Origin: Croceimicrobium sp963977415
GTDB lineage: Bacteria; Bacteroidota; Bacteroidia; Flavobacteriales; Schleiferiaceae
Length of the DNA stretch: 64,000 bases
Reading direction: 5' to 3'
NCBI GenBank assembly: GCA_963977415.1
Contig: CAXBOS010000004.1
Coordinates: forward strand, 62,001-126,000
Positions 1 through 9,507 of the stretch are shown one piece after another. Positions within the stretch are counted from its first letter, which is position 1. Every line of letters starts with the position of its first letter. The notes under the pieces are model-generated. The model saw only the letters and a list, made by a program, of their open reading frames with translations. It made no database searches and had not been told where the DNA came from. The position numbers and the translations under genes were made by a program.

Positions 1-288
1 AATATTTAAAAGATTGCTTTCTAAAGAATGCCAGTGTTGGTAATTTTTCGCTTCAAAAACATCAAAGCTGTCAATGGCGATAACCACCGTATTCCCCACC
101 TGCTTAAAGCGCTCACGAAAAACATCATAATCTACCTGAGTGGTGTCGGTTTTAGGGAGTAGTCTCGAAAACTTAAAACTCACATTTACGAATTGCCCCT
201 GATAAGCCATGTAAAAGCTAAGCAGTAGCAGAATGCTAAGCATGCTTATGCGGTTACGAAGTATAAGTCGGGCGATAAATGTAAACAT
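1..288 (-). CDS. RND/MMPL-family exporter, N-terminal fragment (runs off left edge)
   Basis: Open frame of 96 codons from an ATG at 288 to the window edge, with no stop, so the 3' part of the gene is missing. The N-terminus starts MFTFIARLILRNR and is followed by a single hydrophobic segment (about residues 14-30). After that comes a periplasmic-looking stretch with a SRLLPKTD motif and a short beta-rich piece reading VVIAIDSFDVFE. This layout (short cytoplasmic start, first TM helix, then the PKxD element and large periplasmic loop) fits the MMPL/patched-type RND exporters common in Bacteroidota, which move lipids or hydrophobic compounds across the inner membrane. A purine-rich AAGGAG lies just before the ATG. 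The family call is by resemblance; only about a tenth of such a protein is visible. Confidence 0.6.
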   Translation of the reverse strand, partial: MFTFIARLILRNRISMLSILLLLSFYMAYQGQFVNVSFKFSRLLPKTDTTQVDYDVFRERFKQVGNTVVIAIDSFDVFEAKNYQHWHSLESNLLNI

Positions 289-316
289 GCTCCTTAGGGC
301 TGGCGCTTAATTTTCG

Positions 317-324
317 CAAAACTA
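317..324 (-). promoter_or_regulatory. candidate -7 box for the MMPL gene
   Basis: Minus strand reads TAGTTTTG, matching the Bacteroidota -7 consensus TAnnTTTG, 28 bases before the ATG at 288. No convincing TTG -33 element lies at the usual distance, so this is weak. Confidence 0.3.
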
Positions 325-409
325 AGAATTATCGCTCGGTCAGCGACTTAATTTTTTCAGCAGCTTCTAGGTGTACAGAAAAATGAGTGATTATCCCAAG
401 GGCGGCTAA

Positions 410-2893
410 TTAAAAGACAAATTTTGAAGTGAGCTTTATCGCAAAATTATCAATCGGCTCGGGCAAACTTTGGGCGCCATATCGATAGTAAAAACCAATT
501 CCCAAACCGCTTAAGTCAGAAGATAAAAGGCGATTGAGCTCAAGACCCGACTCGAAATAAGGCTGACTTAAAGATTTGGTACTAAGATTTAAATGCTGTT
601 GGGGAGAGCGAAGGTTTCCAATCGCCATGCGGTTTACGATTTCAATATGAGGCGCAAAATCTTTCCGGCGAAAGAGCAAGCTTTTAAAATCTTGTCGCCA
701 CATAATCTCTAAATATTCGTCATTTAAAAACTCATTAAAGGCCATGGTTTCAAAAGAATTTCGATCGGCGGCATTTATTCTGTCAGCATAATTCGTGCTT
801 TCTAAACCATTGCTGCTCCCCGTAAAAAGCTTGGCCGCAGGAAGGTCCTGCCAGCTCTTGGCGGCTTCAATTTTAAAACTGCTTTCGCCAAAACGTAAAC
901 TCATATGCTTATATTCAGCTCTAAATTGGAGGATGTCATAATTGAAACCGCTTTCACCAATACCTTCAAATCCACGATTATAGCTTAGCCAGAAAATGGG
1001 GTAGCCGCCTTCTAAGGTAAGCTGACCATATGGGGTTTCCGCAATTTTTTCATTAGGAGCATAGCGCAGAGTACTTCTTAATTCGGCAAAGTCGTAAATA
1101 TTTTGACCAGGACTATTGTCTGAGGGTAAGAACTGATAATTGCCTAAGGTCTCCCTACGTTCGTAATTCGCAATTAGGCTATAGTTTAAGCCGGGAACGA
1201 TATTGCTGCTAATGCCATAGTAAGTGCGCCTCACATAATCCCACTGGTTGATGAAAATGCGGCGGTAGTTGTTTTCAATAATAGAACCTTTCTTTAAATA
1301 AGGGATAGTTAAGCCACTTGTTTCATAGATTTCGTCTTGAAAACCTGCCCAAGTTTTAAGATTAATCTCTTTGTTAAGATCAAATTCAAGTTCGTAATTC
1401 TGCTTCCAAAGTTTGTCTAAAAAACCATAAGCCCCTGCCGCTCTAATTCTAAACCAAGGAGAAAGTTTATCGTTAGTTTCGATCCCCAAGCCTAATCGAA
1501 AACCTTCCGCGCGATTGTAGTTCATCAGTTTGTTGATGTCGATATTGATCCATTTGTATGGAATGTAGCCACGGCTAAGTGTAATTAGTATTTGAAGCTT
1601 TTTTTCAAGATCTTCCGCTTGGGAAACGCTATCGATAAAGCTGTAGGTATTTAGTTCAGTGCTGTCTAAAGTCTCGCCTCTAAAGGCTTGCAAAAGGCTA
1701 TCTGCAAATTCGCTCGATTCCTCGTCTATGCTAATCTCCGCAAGGGAAATATCCTTAGTATTCAGGTTTGGATTGAGGTTTATATTGCTAATCTTTCGTC
1801 TTAAAATAGCTTGTGGTGCAAGCGTATTTATGGAGATACTGTTTAGAAAAATATCGGCTTCAAAGGAAATGGGGAACCATTTATGCTGACCAAAGGAGCG
1901 GTATTCTTGGCGAATGGAAATAGGGCTATTTTCATCTTCAGATGGAGTTGCACGCACATTTACAATCGCCCAATCGCCTGAGTGTAGTGATAAGGCTCCT
2001 TTTAATCCTTTGAAACCTCGGTTTAGTCTGGGCCTAAAACTCACAGTAAAAATGGTGTCTCCTTCTTCGGTAAAAAGGCTGTCTTCAATAATAAATAAAT
2101 AGCGATTGGTGCTGCCTTTGCTTAAAGGATTAAGGTATTTTTCGTCGCCAATACCAATAAAATCACCATAAAAAGAAAAGCTCTGCAACTGGGTAACAAT
2201 AAGGGAAAACATGGGACTTTTAAAGCCTGAAGTTTTTTGCGCTAGAACTCTCTCGTTATCACGTGGCTTTTTAACTCTCCTTTCGGTAATGGTCTCCATA
2301 AAAAAGAGATGCTTGGTGCTGAAAAACTGGTGCATTTCAAAATTGGAGCTGTCAATTTTTACAATGCTATCTTCTTGTCCTACCGCCAAACTATCAATGC
2401 GATCAGAAAGTTTTACTGTATCAATGCTGGGGTCAAGGCTATCTATATTAAAGGTTATCCAAAACTTGCTATAGCTGAAGTAGCTGAAACTTTCTAGTTC
2501 TTCGGGGTCGTTTAACTTCTTCATGGCTATCGCATTATTGATTAGCCGATGCGCAGGATTTATCCCCGGCACTACTGTAACTTCCTCAAGCGCCGTGCTT
2601 TTTTCTTTTAAAACAACCACAAGCTTATTCGCTTTTAGGCTTTCGCCGGATAGGGTAGTGGTTTCAAAACCGATATAAGAAAATTGCAGACTTTTTATTC
2701 CGCCGTCTTCATTGCTAAATTCAAAATTCCCGTCTAAGTCGCCCGAGGTGCCGCGACGTTCATTATTTATAGTGATGTTTACAAAGGGTAAACCTTTGCC
2801 TTGATCGTCCACTACCTTCCCTTTTATCGCTTGCGCAGATAGGTTAGCACTAAGGCTAAGGGCAAGAAAAAACACAGTAATTATTCTTATCAT
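410..2893 (-). CDS. DUF5686-family outer-membrane protein with carboxypeptidase-regulatory-like N-domain
   Basis: Protein of 827 aa when started at the ATG at 2893, which gives a clean signal peptide (MIRIITVFFLALSLSANLSAQ). A longer in-frame version would invade the hpd gene and cover its terminator, so it is rejected. Residues 22-105 form a CarboxypepD_reg-like beta-sandwich (AIKGKVVDDQGKGLPFVNIT onward, GFETTTLSG). The rest is long, rich in aromatic residues and alternating strands, and ends in LTSKFVF with a C-terminal Phe, as expected for an outer-membrane beta-barrel. Length and architecture match DUF5686 proteins of Bacteroidota, whose substrate is unknown; a SusC-like TonB transporter is unlikely because no plug domain is seen. 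It lies alone between the MMPL gene and the hpd terminator. Confidence 0.75.
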   Translation of the reverse strand: MIRIITVFFLALSLSANLSAQAIKGKVVDDQGKGLPFVNITINNERRGTSGDLDGNFEFSNEDGGIKSLQFSYIGFETTTLSGESLKANKLVVVLKEKSTALEEVTVVPGINPAHRLINNAIAMKKLNDPEELESFSYFSYSKFWITFNIDSLDPSIDTVKLSDRIDSLAVGQEDSIVKIDSSNFEMHQFFSTKHLFFMETITERRVKKPRDNERVLAQKTSGFKSPMFSLIVTQLQSFSFYGDFIGIGDEKYLNPLSKGSTNRYLFIIEDSLFTEEGDTIFTVSFRPRLNRGFKGLKGALSLHSGDWAIVNVRATPSEDENSPISIRQEYRSFGQHKWFPISFEADIFLNSISINTLAPQAILRRKISNINLNPNLNTKDISLAEISIDEESSEFADSLLQAFRGETLDSTELNTYSFIDSVSQAEDLEKKLQILITLSRGYIPYKWINIDINKLMNYNRAEGFRLGLGIETNDKLSPWFRIRAAGAYGFLDKLWKQNYELEFDLNKEINLKTWAGFQDEIYETSGLTIPYLKKGSIIENNYRRIFINQWDYVRRTYYGISSNIVPGLNYSLIANYERRETLGNYQFLPSDNSPGQNIYDFAELRSTLRYAPNEKIAETPYGQLTLEGGYPIFWLSYNRGFEGIGESGFNYDILQFRAEYKHMSLRFGESSFKIEAAKSWQDLPAAKLFTGSSNGLESTNYADRINAADRNSFETMAFNEFLNDEYLEIMWRQDFKSLLFRRKDFAPHIEIVNRMAIGNLRSPQQHLNLSTKSLSQPYFESGLELNRLLSSDLSGLGIGFYYRYGAQSLPEPIDNFAIKLTSKFVF

Positions 2894-2946
2894 ATCAGAG
2901 TGACACTTTTCGCGAAGATAGGGTTGTATGCTTTCGTAAATAAAGC

Positions 2947-2983
2947 AAAAAAAAAAGCCCATCCTGCGAAAGCAAAATGGGCT
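2947..2983 (-). terminator. Rho-independent terminator after hpd
   Basis: Arms at 2956-2962 and 2977-2983 pair perfectly over 7 bp (AGCCCAT/ATGGGCT). Inside the loop a second small TGC-GAAA-GCA hairpin can form. On the minus strand the stem is followed by ten T residues (2947-2956). It ends the hmgA-hpd transcript and insulates the DUF5686 gene downstream. Confidence 0.85.
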
Positions 2984-3005
2984 CTTCATTATTTGAAAAT
3001 ACGAT

Positions 3006-4151
3006 TTACAAAGTACCGCGATTTTCTTGTTCTCTTTCAATGGCTTCAAATAGAGCTTTAAAGTTTCCTTTTCCGAAACTTTTGGCGCCTTTGCGCTGAA
3101 TGATTTCAAAGAAAAGCGTTGGTCTGTCGGCTACTGGCTTGGTAAAAAGCTGCAGTAAATAACCTTCATCATCACGATCCACTAAAATACCACGCTTGCT
3201 TAGTTCGCCTATTTCTTCATCAATATCGCCAACTCGCTCTAAGAGGTCATCGTAGTACGAATCGGGCACGTATAAAAACTCTACGCCGTAGTCCTTTAAA
3301 CGGTCAACCGTTTCGAAAATATTATTGGTTGCTACTGCAATATGCTGAACGCCTGCGCCTTGGTAGAAGTCGATATACTCTTCAATCTGACTTTTCTTTT
3401 TGCCTTCTGCGGGTTCGTTAATGGGGAATTTAATTCGACCATTACCATTGGTCATTACTTTACTCATTAAGGCGGTGTATTCGGTCGAAATATCTTTATC
3501 ATCAAAAGATACTAATTGCGCGAATCCCATCACCTTGGCGTAAAAATCAACCCATTTGTTCATCTCGCCCCAGCCAACATTACCCACCATGTGATCGATG
3601 TATTTTAGGCCAGCATTACTTGGGTTATAGTGGCTTTCCCATTTTTTATAGCCGGGCATGAAAACACCAGTATAATTACTGCGGTCTACAAATACATGTA
3701 CCGTATCACCGTAAGTTTTAATGCCGCTTAATGTTACTTTACCGTTTTCGTCTTCAATGCTGTAAGGCTCGAAAGAAGATTCTGCTCCACGGGAAGTAGT
3801 TTCGCGATAGCTTTTATCGGCATCGTCTACCCAAAGGGCTACGTTTTTTACGCCATCCCCATGTTTCTCAAGGTGCTCGTTAATAGGGCCTCCAGGAGTT
3901 AAAGGTGAAGTAATTACCAAGCGGATTTTATCCTGCTCCAATACATAAGATACGCGATCTTTCATACCAGTTTCCAATCCGGCGTAAGCCAAAGACTGAA
4001 AGCCAAAGGCAGTTTTATAAAAATGAGCAGTTTGCTTGGCATTGCCTACGTATAACTCTACGTAATCGGTACCATTAAGCGGTAAAAAATCTTCGGCTTC
4101 TAAAAATTCTTTCTTCAGTTTTAATGAAGAATTATCGTGAATGGTTTCCAT
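3006..4151 (-). CDS. hpd: 4-hydroxyphenylpyruvate dioxygenase
   Basis: 381 aa, normal length for the family. The enzyme is a cytoplasmic Fe(II) oxygenase converting 4-hydroxyphenylpyruvate to homogentisate, step two of tyrosine degradation. Two vicinal-oxygen-chelate (glyoxalase-like) domains are visible: residues 27-160 (DYVELYVGNAKQTAHFYKTA) and 182-375. The metal triad is intact: His187 in IDHMVGN, His270 in GVQHIAVAT and Glu349 in FFEIIQRKGAKSFGKGNF. The C-terminal gating helix KGNFKALFEAIEREQ is present. The gene follows hmgA with 41 bases between them, so the two consecutive steps of homogentisate catabolism are probably cotranscribed. The later enzymes (maleylacetoacetate isomerase, fumarylacetoacetase) are not in the window. 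ATG start at 4151 is conventional. Confidence 0.97.
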   Translation of the reverse strand: METIHDNSSLKLKKEFLEAEDFLPLNGTDYVELYVGNAKQTAHFYKTAFGFQSLAYAGLETGMKDRVSYVLEQDKIRLVITSPLTPGGPINEHLEKHGDGVKNVALWVDDADKSYRETTSRGAESSFEPYSIEDENGKVTLSGIKTYGDTVHVFVDRSNYTGVFMPGYKKWESHYNPSNAGLKYIDHMVGNVGWGEMNKWVDFYAKVMGFAQLVSFDDKDISTEYTALMSKVMTNGNGRIKFPINEPAEGKKKSQIEEYIDFYQGAGVQHIAVATNNIFETVDRLKDYGVEFLYVPDSYYDDLLERVGDIDEEIGELSKRGILVDRDDEGYLLQLFTKPVADRPTLFFEIIQRKGAKSFGKGNFKALFEAIEREQENRGTL

Positions 4152-4192
4152 AAAATCTGTTTTTGCAAAAGTATAATTCTAATTTGCTTTAC

Positions 4193-5353
4193 TTAGTCTT
4201 CTAACCAGCTTAAATGATAATCGTCTAATTCCATTTCCAAGGCGGCTTGAGTTACTTGCAAGGGAGCGAAGGTGTCGACCATCACCGCTAATTCTGCAGT
4301 TTCTTTTTGGCCAATGCTACGCTCATAAGCACCGGGATGTGGCCCATGCGGTAAGCCAGCAGGATGCAAGCTAATAAAGCCTTTGTCTACGTGATTACGA
4401 CTCATAAAGTCGCCGTCCACATAATACAACACTTCATCACTATCAATATTACTATGATTATAAGGAGCCGGAATAGCTTCTGGGTGATAATCGTATAATC
4501 TCGGGCAGAAGGAGCAAACCACAAAGCGCGCACTTTCAAAAGTTTGATGTACGGGCGGTGGTTGATGTACTCTCCCTGTTATTGGTTCGAAATCTTTGAT
4601 ATTGAAGGCGTAAGGATAATTATAGCCATCCCAGCCCACTACGTCAAAGGGATGCGAAGCATAAACCATATCATGTAAAATGCCTTCCTTCTTTAATTTG
4701 ATTAAGAACTCGCCTTTTTCGTCTACCGGTTCCAAAGTTTCGGGCTGACGGATATCGCGCTCGCAGAAAGGACTGTGTTCCAATAATTGGCCAAAATGAT
4801 TGCGATAGCGCTTGGGTGTGTATAATGGTTGATACGAATCGAGAATGAAAAGGCGATTAGCTTCCTTATCAAAATGCATTTGATAAATCATGCCGCGCGG
4901 TACCACTAAATAGTCGCCCGGGCCGAAGCTTAAATTTCCTAAAAGGGTTTTTAAGGTTCCGGTACCTTGATGCACGAAGATCATTTCGTCGGCATCGGCA
5001 TTTTTATAGAAGTAATCGGTTTGACTTTTTGTTGGCGCCGCTAAGGAAATATGCACGTCATTATTAAAGAGTACGGTGGTGCGGCTTTTTAAGTAATCAG
5101 CTTCTGGTTTTACTTTAAAACCTTCTAACATCCTACTTTTTACATTGTGCTTTACGGCTGCTTTAGGATTTAAATCAATGGACTTCCCCACTGATTTCAC
5201 CATGGTAGGGCGGTGTAAATGATAGAGAAGGGAAGACATTCCACTAAAACCTTCGGTGCCGAAGAGCTGCTCATAATGCAAATCACCATTCTCCTTTTTA
5301 AAGGTTGTATGGCGTTTATGGGGAATCTTTCCTAGTTGATGATAAAATGGCAT
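4193..5353 (-). CDS. hmgA: homogentisate 1,2-dioxygenase
   Basis: 386 aa. Cleaves the ring of homogentisate to 4-maleylacetoacetate, using non-heme Fe(II), directly after Hpd in tyrosine catabolism. The double cupin fold shows conserved pieces such as GTGTLKTLLGNLSFGPGDYL (residues 130-149). Iron ligands expected in the family are seen as His300 (PAPYNHSNIDSDEVLYY), Glu307, and His336 (HPAGLPHGPHPG). The protein is shorter than the roughly 440 aa human-type enzyme, which suits the compact bacterial subfamily. It is first in a likely two-gene unit with hpd; the 65-base gap to trhO upstream could hold a promoter, but I see no strong consensus there. Confidence 0.95.
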   Translation of the reverse strand: MPFYHQLGKIPHKRHTTFKKENGDLHYEQLFGTEGFSGMSSLLYHLHRPTMVKSVGKSIDLNPKAAVKHNVKSRMLEGFKVKPEADYLKSRTTVLFNNDVHISLAAPTKSQTDYFYKNADADEMIFVHQGTGTLKTLLGNLSFGPGDYLVVPRGMIYQMHFDKEANRLFILDSYQPLYTPKRYRNHFGQLLEHSPFCERDIRQPETLEPVDEKGEFLIKLKKEGILHDMVYASHPFDVVGWDGYNYPYAFNIKDFEPITGRVHQPPPVHQTFESARFVVCSFCPRLYDYHPEAIPAPYNHSNIDSDEVLYYVDGDFMSRNHVDKGFISLHPAGLPHGPHPGAYERSIGQKETAELAVMVDTFAPLQVTQAALEMELDDYHLSWLED

Positions 5354-5418
5354 TTATAAATATGTTTTTTGAGAGGTTCAAAGAAAAGGGCTTGAATTTA
5401 AGCAAAATAGGACATTTA

Positions 5419-6468
5419 TCAGCTTTTTTCAGGATGTAAATCGCCCCACTTGCGGTGACTATGAAAACGCTTGCGGTTTTCGCGACCCGCTCGTCTTGCT
5501 TTTTGCTCTTCTGCCGGCAGGTGTACTTCACTTTGACATTCGGTAGAACAGCACTTTTCATGTTTAGCCGCACATTCGGGGCATTGAAGAAAGAGCAGGT
5601 TGCAAGCTACATTAGCACAATTCACATGCGTATCGCACTTGGCTCCGCACTGATGGCAGTGAGAAATTATTTCCGAAGAAATGCTTTCGCCCAATCGCTC
5701 ATCGAAGACAAAGTTTTTACCGTGAAATTTATTAGGTAGCTCACGGGTTTTGATCTGACGGGCATAGTCGATAATACCACCGTGTAGTTGATTAACATCC
5801 TTAAAACCATGATGTTTTAAGAAGGCCGAGGTTTTTTCGCAGCGAATTCCCCCTGTGCAATAGAGCAAGACTTTTTCATTCTCTTTACCCTCTAGTTTTT
5901 TTAATACTTCGGGAAGTTCATCTCTAAAAGTTTCCGCATCGGGTAAAATGGAATTTTCGAAATGCCCAATTTCGCTTTCGTAATGATTGCGCATATCAAC
6001 CACTATGGCGCCTTCTTCCATCGCTTGGTTCCAAGACTCTGCATCGAGGTGGGTGCCTACGTTGGTAACATCATAGGCATCATCGGGCAAACCGTCGGCA
6101 ACAATGCGTGAACGCACCTTAACCGTAAGTTTTATAAAGGATTTTCCATCGTCTTCCACTGCAATTTTGAAGGGAATGTCCACAAATTCGGGATGGGCGT
6201 ATAATTTGGTCTTGAATTCTTCCCAATGTTGTTCAGGAACATTCATTTGGGCATTAATACCTTCGCGGGCGATATAAATACGACCTAAGCAATTTAATTC
6301 AGACCACTCTTTAAAGAGTCGATCACGCAATTCTTGCGTATCATTAATTATAACGTATTTGTAAAAGGATAAGGTTACGCGCTTAAAGTCTTCTGCATAA
6401 AGGCGCGCCTCTAGTTCCTCGCGACTAAAGCGATTTATTAATTCCTTTTTTCCAGCGTTCGGATCCAT
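5419..6468 (-). CDS. trhO: tRNA uridine(34) hydroxylase, rhodanese family
   Basis: 349 aa. TrhO (formerly YceA) hydroxylates U34 of certain tRNAs to 5-hydroxyuridine. An N-terminal acylphosphatase-like domain (residues 30-125) is followed by a rhodanese domain (about 135-245) with the active-site loop CTGGIRCEKT at 204-213, Cys204 being the predicted catalytic residue. The C-terminal 80 residues are unusually cysteine-rich: ten Cys between 271 and 311 (CHQC, CANVAC, CPEC, CC and others), suggesting one or two zinc sites, then a basic tail (KARRAGRENRKRFHSHRKW). Such a Cys-rich tail occurs in this family. The gene is divergent from leuS with 188 bases between the two ATGs. Confidence 0.92.
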   Translation of the reverse strand: MDPNAGKKELINRFSREELEARLYAEDFKRVTLSFYKYVIINDTQELRDRLFKEWSELNCLGRIYIAREGINAQMNVPEQHWEEFKTKLYAHPEFVDIPFKIAVEDDGKSFIKLTVKVRSRIVADGLPDDAYDVTNVGTHLDAESWNQAMEEGAIVVDMRNHYESEIGHFENSILPDAETFRDELPEVLKKLEGKENEKVLLYCTGGIRCEKTSAFLKHHGFKDVNQLHGGIIDYARQIKTRELPNKFHGKNFVFDERLGESISSEIISHCHQCGAKCDTHVNCANVACNLLFLQCPECAAKHEKCCSTECQSEVHLPAEEQKARRAGRENRKRFHSHRKWGDLHPEKS

Positions 6469-6487
6469 ACAAATGCAATTTATGCTG

Positions 6488-6495
6488 CAAAAATA
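6488..6495 (-). promoter_or_regulatory. candidate -7 box for trhO
   Basis: Minus strand TATTTTTG fits TAnnTTTG, 19 bases before the trhO ATG at 6468. No -33 TTG at the usual spacing was found, so confidence is low. Confidence 0.3.
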
Positions 6496-6656
6496 CTAAA
6501 GCTTAAGGCCTAAAGTATGATAAAAGTCAAGGTATCTAATTAGATGGTAGGGCAAATGGTGCGTTAGATTAGGATTTTTTGGGGCTAATTTTCTCAAAAC
6601 TGTGAGGCTTCATCTTAAAGATCTTAATTTCGCGGCGCAGAAAGGCAAACGACATT

Positions 6657-9446
6657 ATGGAATACGCATTTAACGAGATTGAGAAGAAGTGGCGCGCCTT
6701 TTGGGCTTCGCAAAAAACTTTCGCAGCGAAAGAGGAAGGGGATAAGCCCAAATTTTATGCATTAGACATGTTTCCTTATCCTTCAGGAGCGGGCTTGCAC
6801 GTTGGTCATCCCCTAGGTTATATCGCCTCCGATATTGTTGCGCGTTACAAGCGTCACCAAGGTTTTAACGTGCTGCACCCCATGGGTTACGACTCTTTTG
6901 GTTTGCCAGCCGAGCAATATGCTATTCAAACGGGTCAGCACCCCGCTATTACTACCGAAGAAAATATTAGCCGCTACCGAGAGCAACTAGATCAAATTGG
7001 TTTTTCCTTCGATTGGGATCGTGAAGTACGTACCTCTAATCCCGATTTTTACCGTTGGACCCAGTGGATTTTCTTGCAACTTTTCGATAGTTGGTATGAT
7101 GTAGAGAAAGCCCAAGCCCGTCCCATAGAAGACTTAATTTGGCATCTACATAAGTACGGCACTGAGGATTTACATGCCGCTGCTGGCGAGGATTTAAGCC
7201 TTACCCCCGAAGAATGGGAGGGTTTCGATGAAGCTACACGCGAGCAAGTTTTACAGAATTACCGCTTGGCTTACCGCAGCGAAAGCACGGTAAATTGGTG
7301 TCCAGCTTTGGGTACCGTTCTAGCTAACGATGAGGTGAAAGATGGCCTTAGCGAGAGAGGGGGACACCCTGTTGTGCAAAAGAAAATGATGCAGTGGAGC
7401 ATGCGTATTACCGCTTATGCAGAAAGGTTATTAACGGGCCTTGCGGATATCGATTGGACGGAATCTCTAAAAGACTCGCAACGCAATTGGATTGGTCGTT
7501 CCGAAGGTGCTCTTTTAAGTTTTGCACTAGATGGGCACAAAGACAAAATTCAGGTTTTTAGCACCCGCCCTGACACCATTTTTGGTGCCACCTTTATGGT
7601 TTTAGCCCCCGAACATTATTTGGTGAATGAAATCACTACTGAGGCGCAAGCCGCGGAAATAAAGGCTTATCAAGAACAAGCGGCTCGTAAATCAGAACGC
7701 GATCGTTTAACCGAGGTGAAAACCGTAAGTGGAGCCTTCACGGGCGCTTATGCTTTGCATCCTTTTAGTGGTGCGAAAATTCCGATTTGGATTGGCGATT
7801 ATGTTTTAGCGTCTTATGGAACGGGTGCCGTAATGGCTGTGCCAGCGCACGATAGCCGCGATTGGTCTTTTGCAAAGCATTTTAATATTCCCATAGTTGA
7901 GGTAGTTTCGGGCGGCAATGTAGCCGAGGCCTCTTACGATGCGAAGGAAGGCAAAATGGTGAATAGTGATTTCTTAAACGGCCTTGATGTTAAAGAAGCG
8001 ATTAGCAAAGCGATTAGTGCCGTCGAAGATAATGCTATTGGCGAATCGCAAATTAATTTCCGCTTGCGCGATGCGGTATTTGGTCGCCAGCGTTACTGGG
8101 GAGAACCCATTCCTATTTATTTTAAGGATGGTTTGCCTAGAAGAGTAAAGGAAGAACATTTGCCTTTAAACTTACCGGCAGTTGACGCTTTCTTGCCCAC
8201 GGAAGACGGCGAACCACCTTTGGCACGTGCTCAAAAATGGTCTTATCATCCCGACAAGGGTGTAGTGAGTGCCGATGAAGGGTATCCGCTAGAAACCACG
8301 ACTATGCCGGGTTGGGCAGGAAGCTCCTGGTACGACTTGCGCTATATGGATTCGCAAAATAACGATGCTTTGGTATCTCCCGAAAAGGTAGACTACTGGC
8401 GTGACGTAGATTTATACATCGGTGGTAATGAACACGCTACTGGTCATTTATTATATACTCGTTTCTGGCATAAGTTCTTAAAAGATCGCGGCTTGGTTCA
8501 AGAAGAAGAACCTTTTAAGAAGTTGATCAACCAGGGGATGATTTTGGGATATTCGGCTTTCGCTTATCGCGTAGAAGGAGAAAATACCTTCGTTTCAGCG
8601 GAGCTTGCCAATCAATATTCTTGCACGAAAGTTCACGTGGATGTGAATATGGTTAATGCTTCCGACGAATTAGATATTGAAGCCTTTAAAGCTTGGCGCG
8701 ATGACTTAGCGTCAGCAAAACTCATTTACGAAGGCGCCTTTAAGGTTACACGCGAAGTGGAGAAAATGTCGAAGTCGAAGTTTAATGTGGTTAACCCCGA
8801 TGATATTATTGCACAGTACGGCGCCGATACTTTACGACTTTACGAGATGTTTCTTGGACCCTTGGAGCAAAGTAAACCATGGAACACCGCGGGAATTAGC
8901 GGCGTGCACAGCTTCTTACGGAAGTTATGGCGACTTTATTTTAAGGAAGGGGAGTTTACACTAAGTGAAGATGTGCCCAACGAGAAAGAACTAAAAGTGC
9001 TGCATACCCTTATCAAGAAGGTGAACGAGGATATCAATAATTTTAGTTTCAATACTTCGGTGAGCGCTTTTATGATTGCGGTAAACAGCTTGGGCGAATT
9101 AAAGTGTAATAAACGTGCAATTTTGGAGCTCTTACCCATTTTAATTTCTCCTTATGCACCGCACATCGCGGAAGAGCTTTGGAGTCGCTTGGGAAATACC
9201 GAGTCGATCGCCTACGCTTCTTTTCCACAGCATGAAGAGCAGTATTTAACCGAAAGCAATCATAATTATCCGGTTTCTTTCAATGGTAAAATGCGTTTTA
9301 CGCAGGAGTTGCCATTAAGCCTAAACAAAGAGGAAATAGAAAAAGCCATTTTTGCTTTGGAGCGCACCCAGCAGTATTTAGAAGGAAAAACCATTCGTAA
9401 AGTAATTGTGGTGCCTGGTAAAATTGTGAACATCGTGGCTAGTTAA
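6657..9446 (+). CDS. leuS: leucyl-tRNA synthetase
   Basis: 929 aa class I aminoacyl-tRNA synthetase that charges tRNA-Leu. The HIGH motif appears as HVGH (48-51) after FPYPSGAGL, and the KMSKS loop is exact at 703-707 followed by FNVVNPDDI. The CP1 editing domain is recognisable by STRPDTIFGATFMVLAPEH and YGTGAVMAVPAHDSRDW. An insertion of about 60 residues (roughly 150-215, RPIEDLIWHLHKYGTEDLHA onward) lies before the zinc/editing region; this is the extended LeuRS form I associate with Bacteroidota. The late WGxPIPIY segment and the C-terminal tRNA-binding domain (GKTIRKVIVVPGKIVNIV) are present, so the gene looks intact. It heads a plus-strand gene run and is divergent from trhO. Confidence 0.97.
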   Translation: MEYAFNEIEKKWRAFWASQKTFAAKEEGDKPKFYALDMFPYPSGAGLHVGHPLGYIASDIVARYKRHQGFNVLHPMGYDSFGLPAEQYAIQTGQHPAITTEENISRYREQLDQIGFSFDWDREVRTSNPDFYRWTQWIFLQLFDSWYDVEKAQARPIEDLIWHLHKYGTEDLHAAAGEDLSLTPEEWEGFDEATREQVLQNYRLAYRSESTVNWCPALGTVLANDEVKDGLSERGGHPVVQKKMMQWSMRITAYAERLLTGLADIDWTESLKDSQRNWIGRSEGALLSFALDGHKDKIQVFSTRPDTIFGATFMVLAPEHYLVNEITTEAQAAEIKAYQEQAARKSERDRLTEVKTVSGAFTGAYALHPFSGAKIPIWIGDYVLASYGTGAVMAVPAHDSRDWSFAKHFNIPIVEVVSGGNVAEASYDAKEGKMVNSDFLNGLDVKEAISKAISAVEDNAIGESQINFRLRDAVFGRQRYWGEPIPIYFKDGLPRRVKEEHLPLNLPAVDAFLPTEDGEPPLARAQKWSYHPDKGVVSADEGYPLETTTMPGWAGSSWYDLRYMDSQNNDALVSPEKVDYWRDVDLYIGGNEHATGHLLYTRFWHKFLKDRGLVQEEEPFKKLINQGMILGYSAFAYRVEGENTFVSAELANQYSCTKVHVDVNMVNASDELDIEAFKAWRDDLASAKLIYEGAFKVTREVEKMSKSKFNVVNPDDIIAQYGADTLRLYEMFLGPLEQSKPWNTAGISGVHSFLRKLWRLYFKEGEFTLSEDVPNEKELKVLHTLIKKVNEDINNFSFNTSVSAFMIAVNSLGELKCNKRAILELLPILISPYAPHIAEELWSRLGNTESIAYASFPQHEEQYLTESNHNYPVSFNGKMRFTQELPLSLNKEEIEKAIFALERTQQYLEGKTIRKVIVVPGKIVNIVAS

Positions 9447-9507
9447 TTGGTGGTCGAGGATGTATTTTGCCGAGCTTGGCGAGGAATTGTTTAATTGTAT
9501 TAGCTGA

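Noticed and set aside
2894..3109. Upstream extension of the DUF5686 frame into hpd
   Set aside because: It would cross the hpd terminator and stop; the ATG at 2893 gives an immediate signal peptide.
5455..5739. Plus-strand frame opposite trhO
   Set aside because: Antisense shadow of the Cys-rich tail of trhO; no independent start signal or family pattern.
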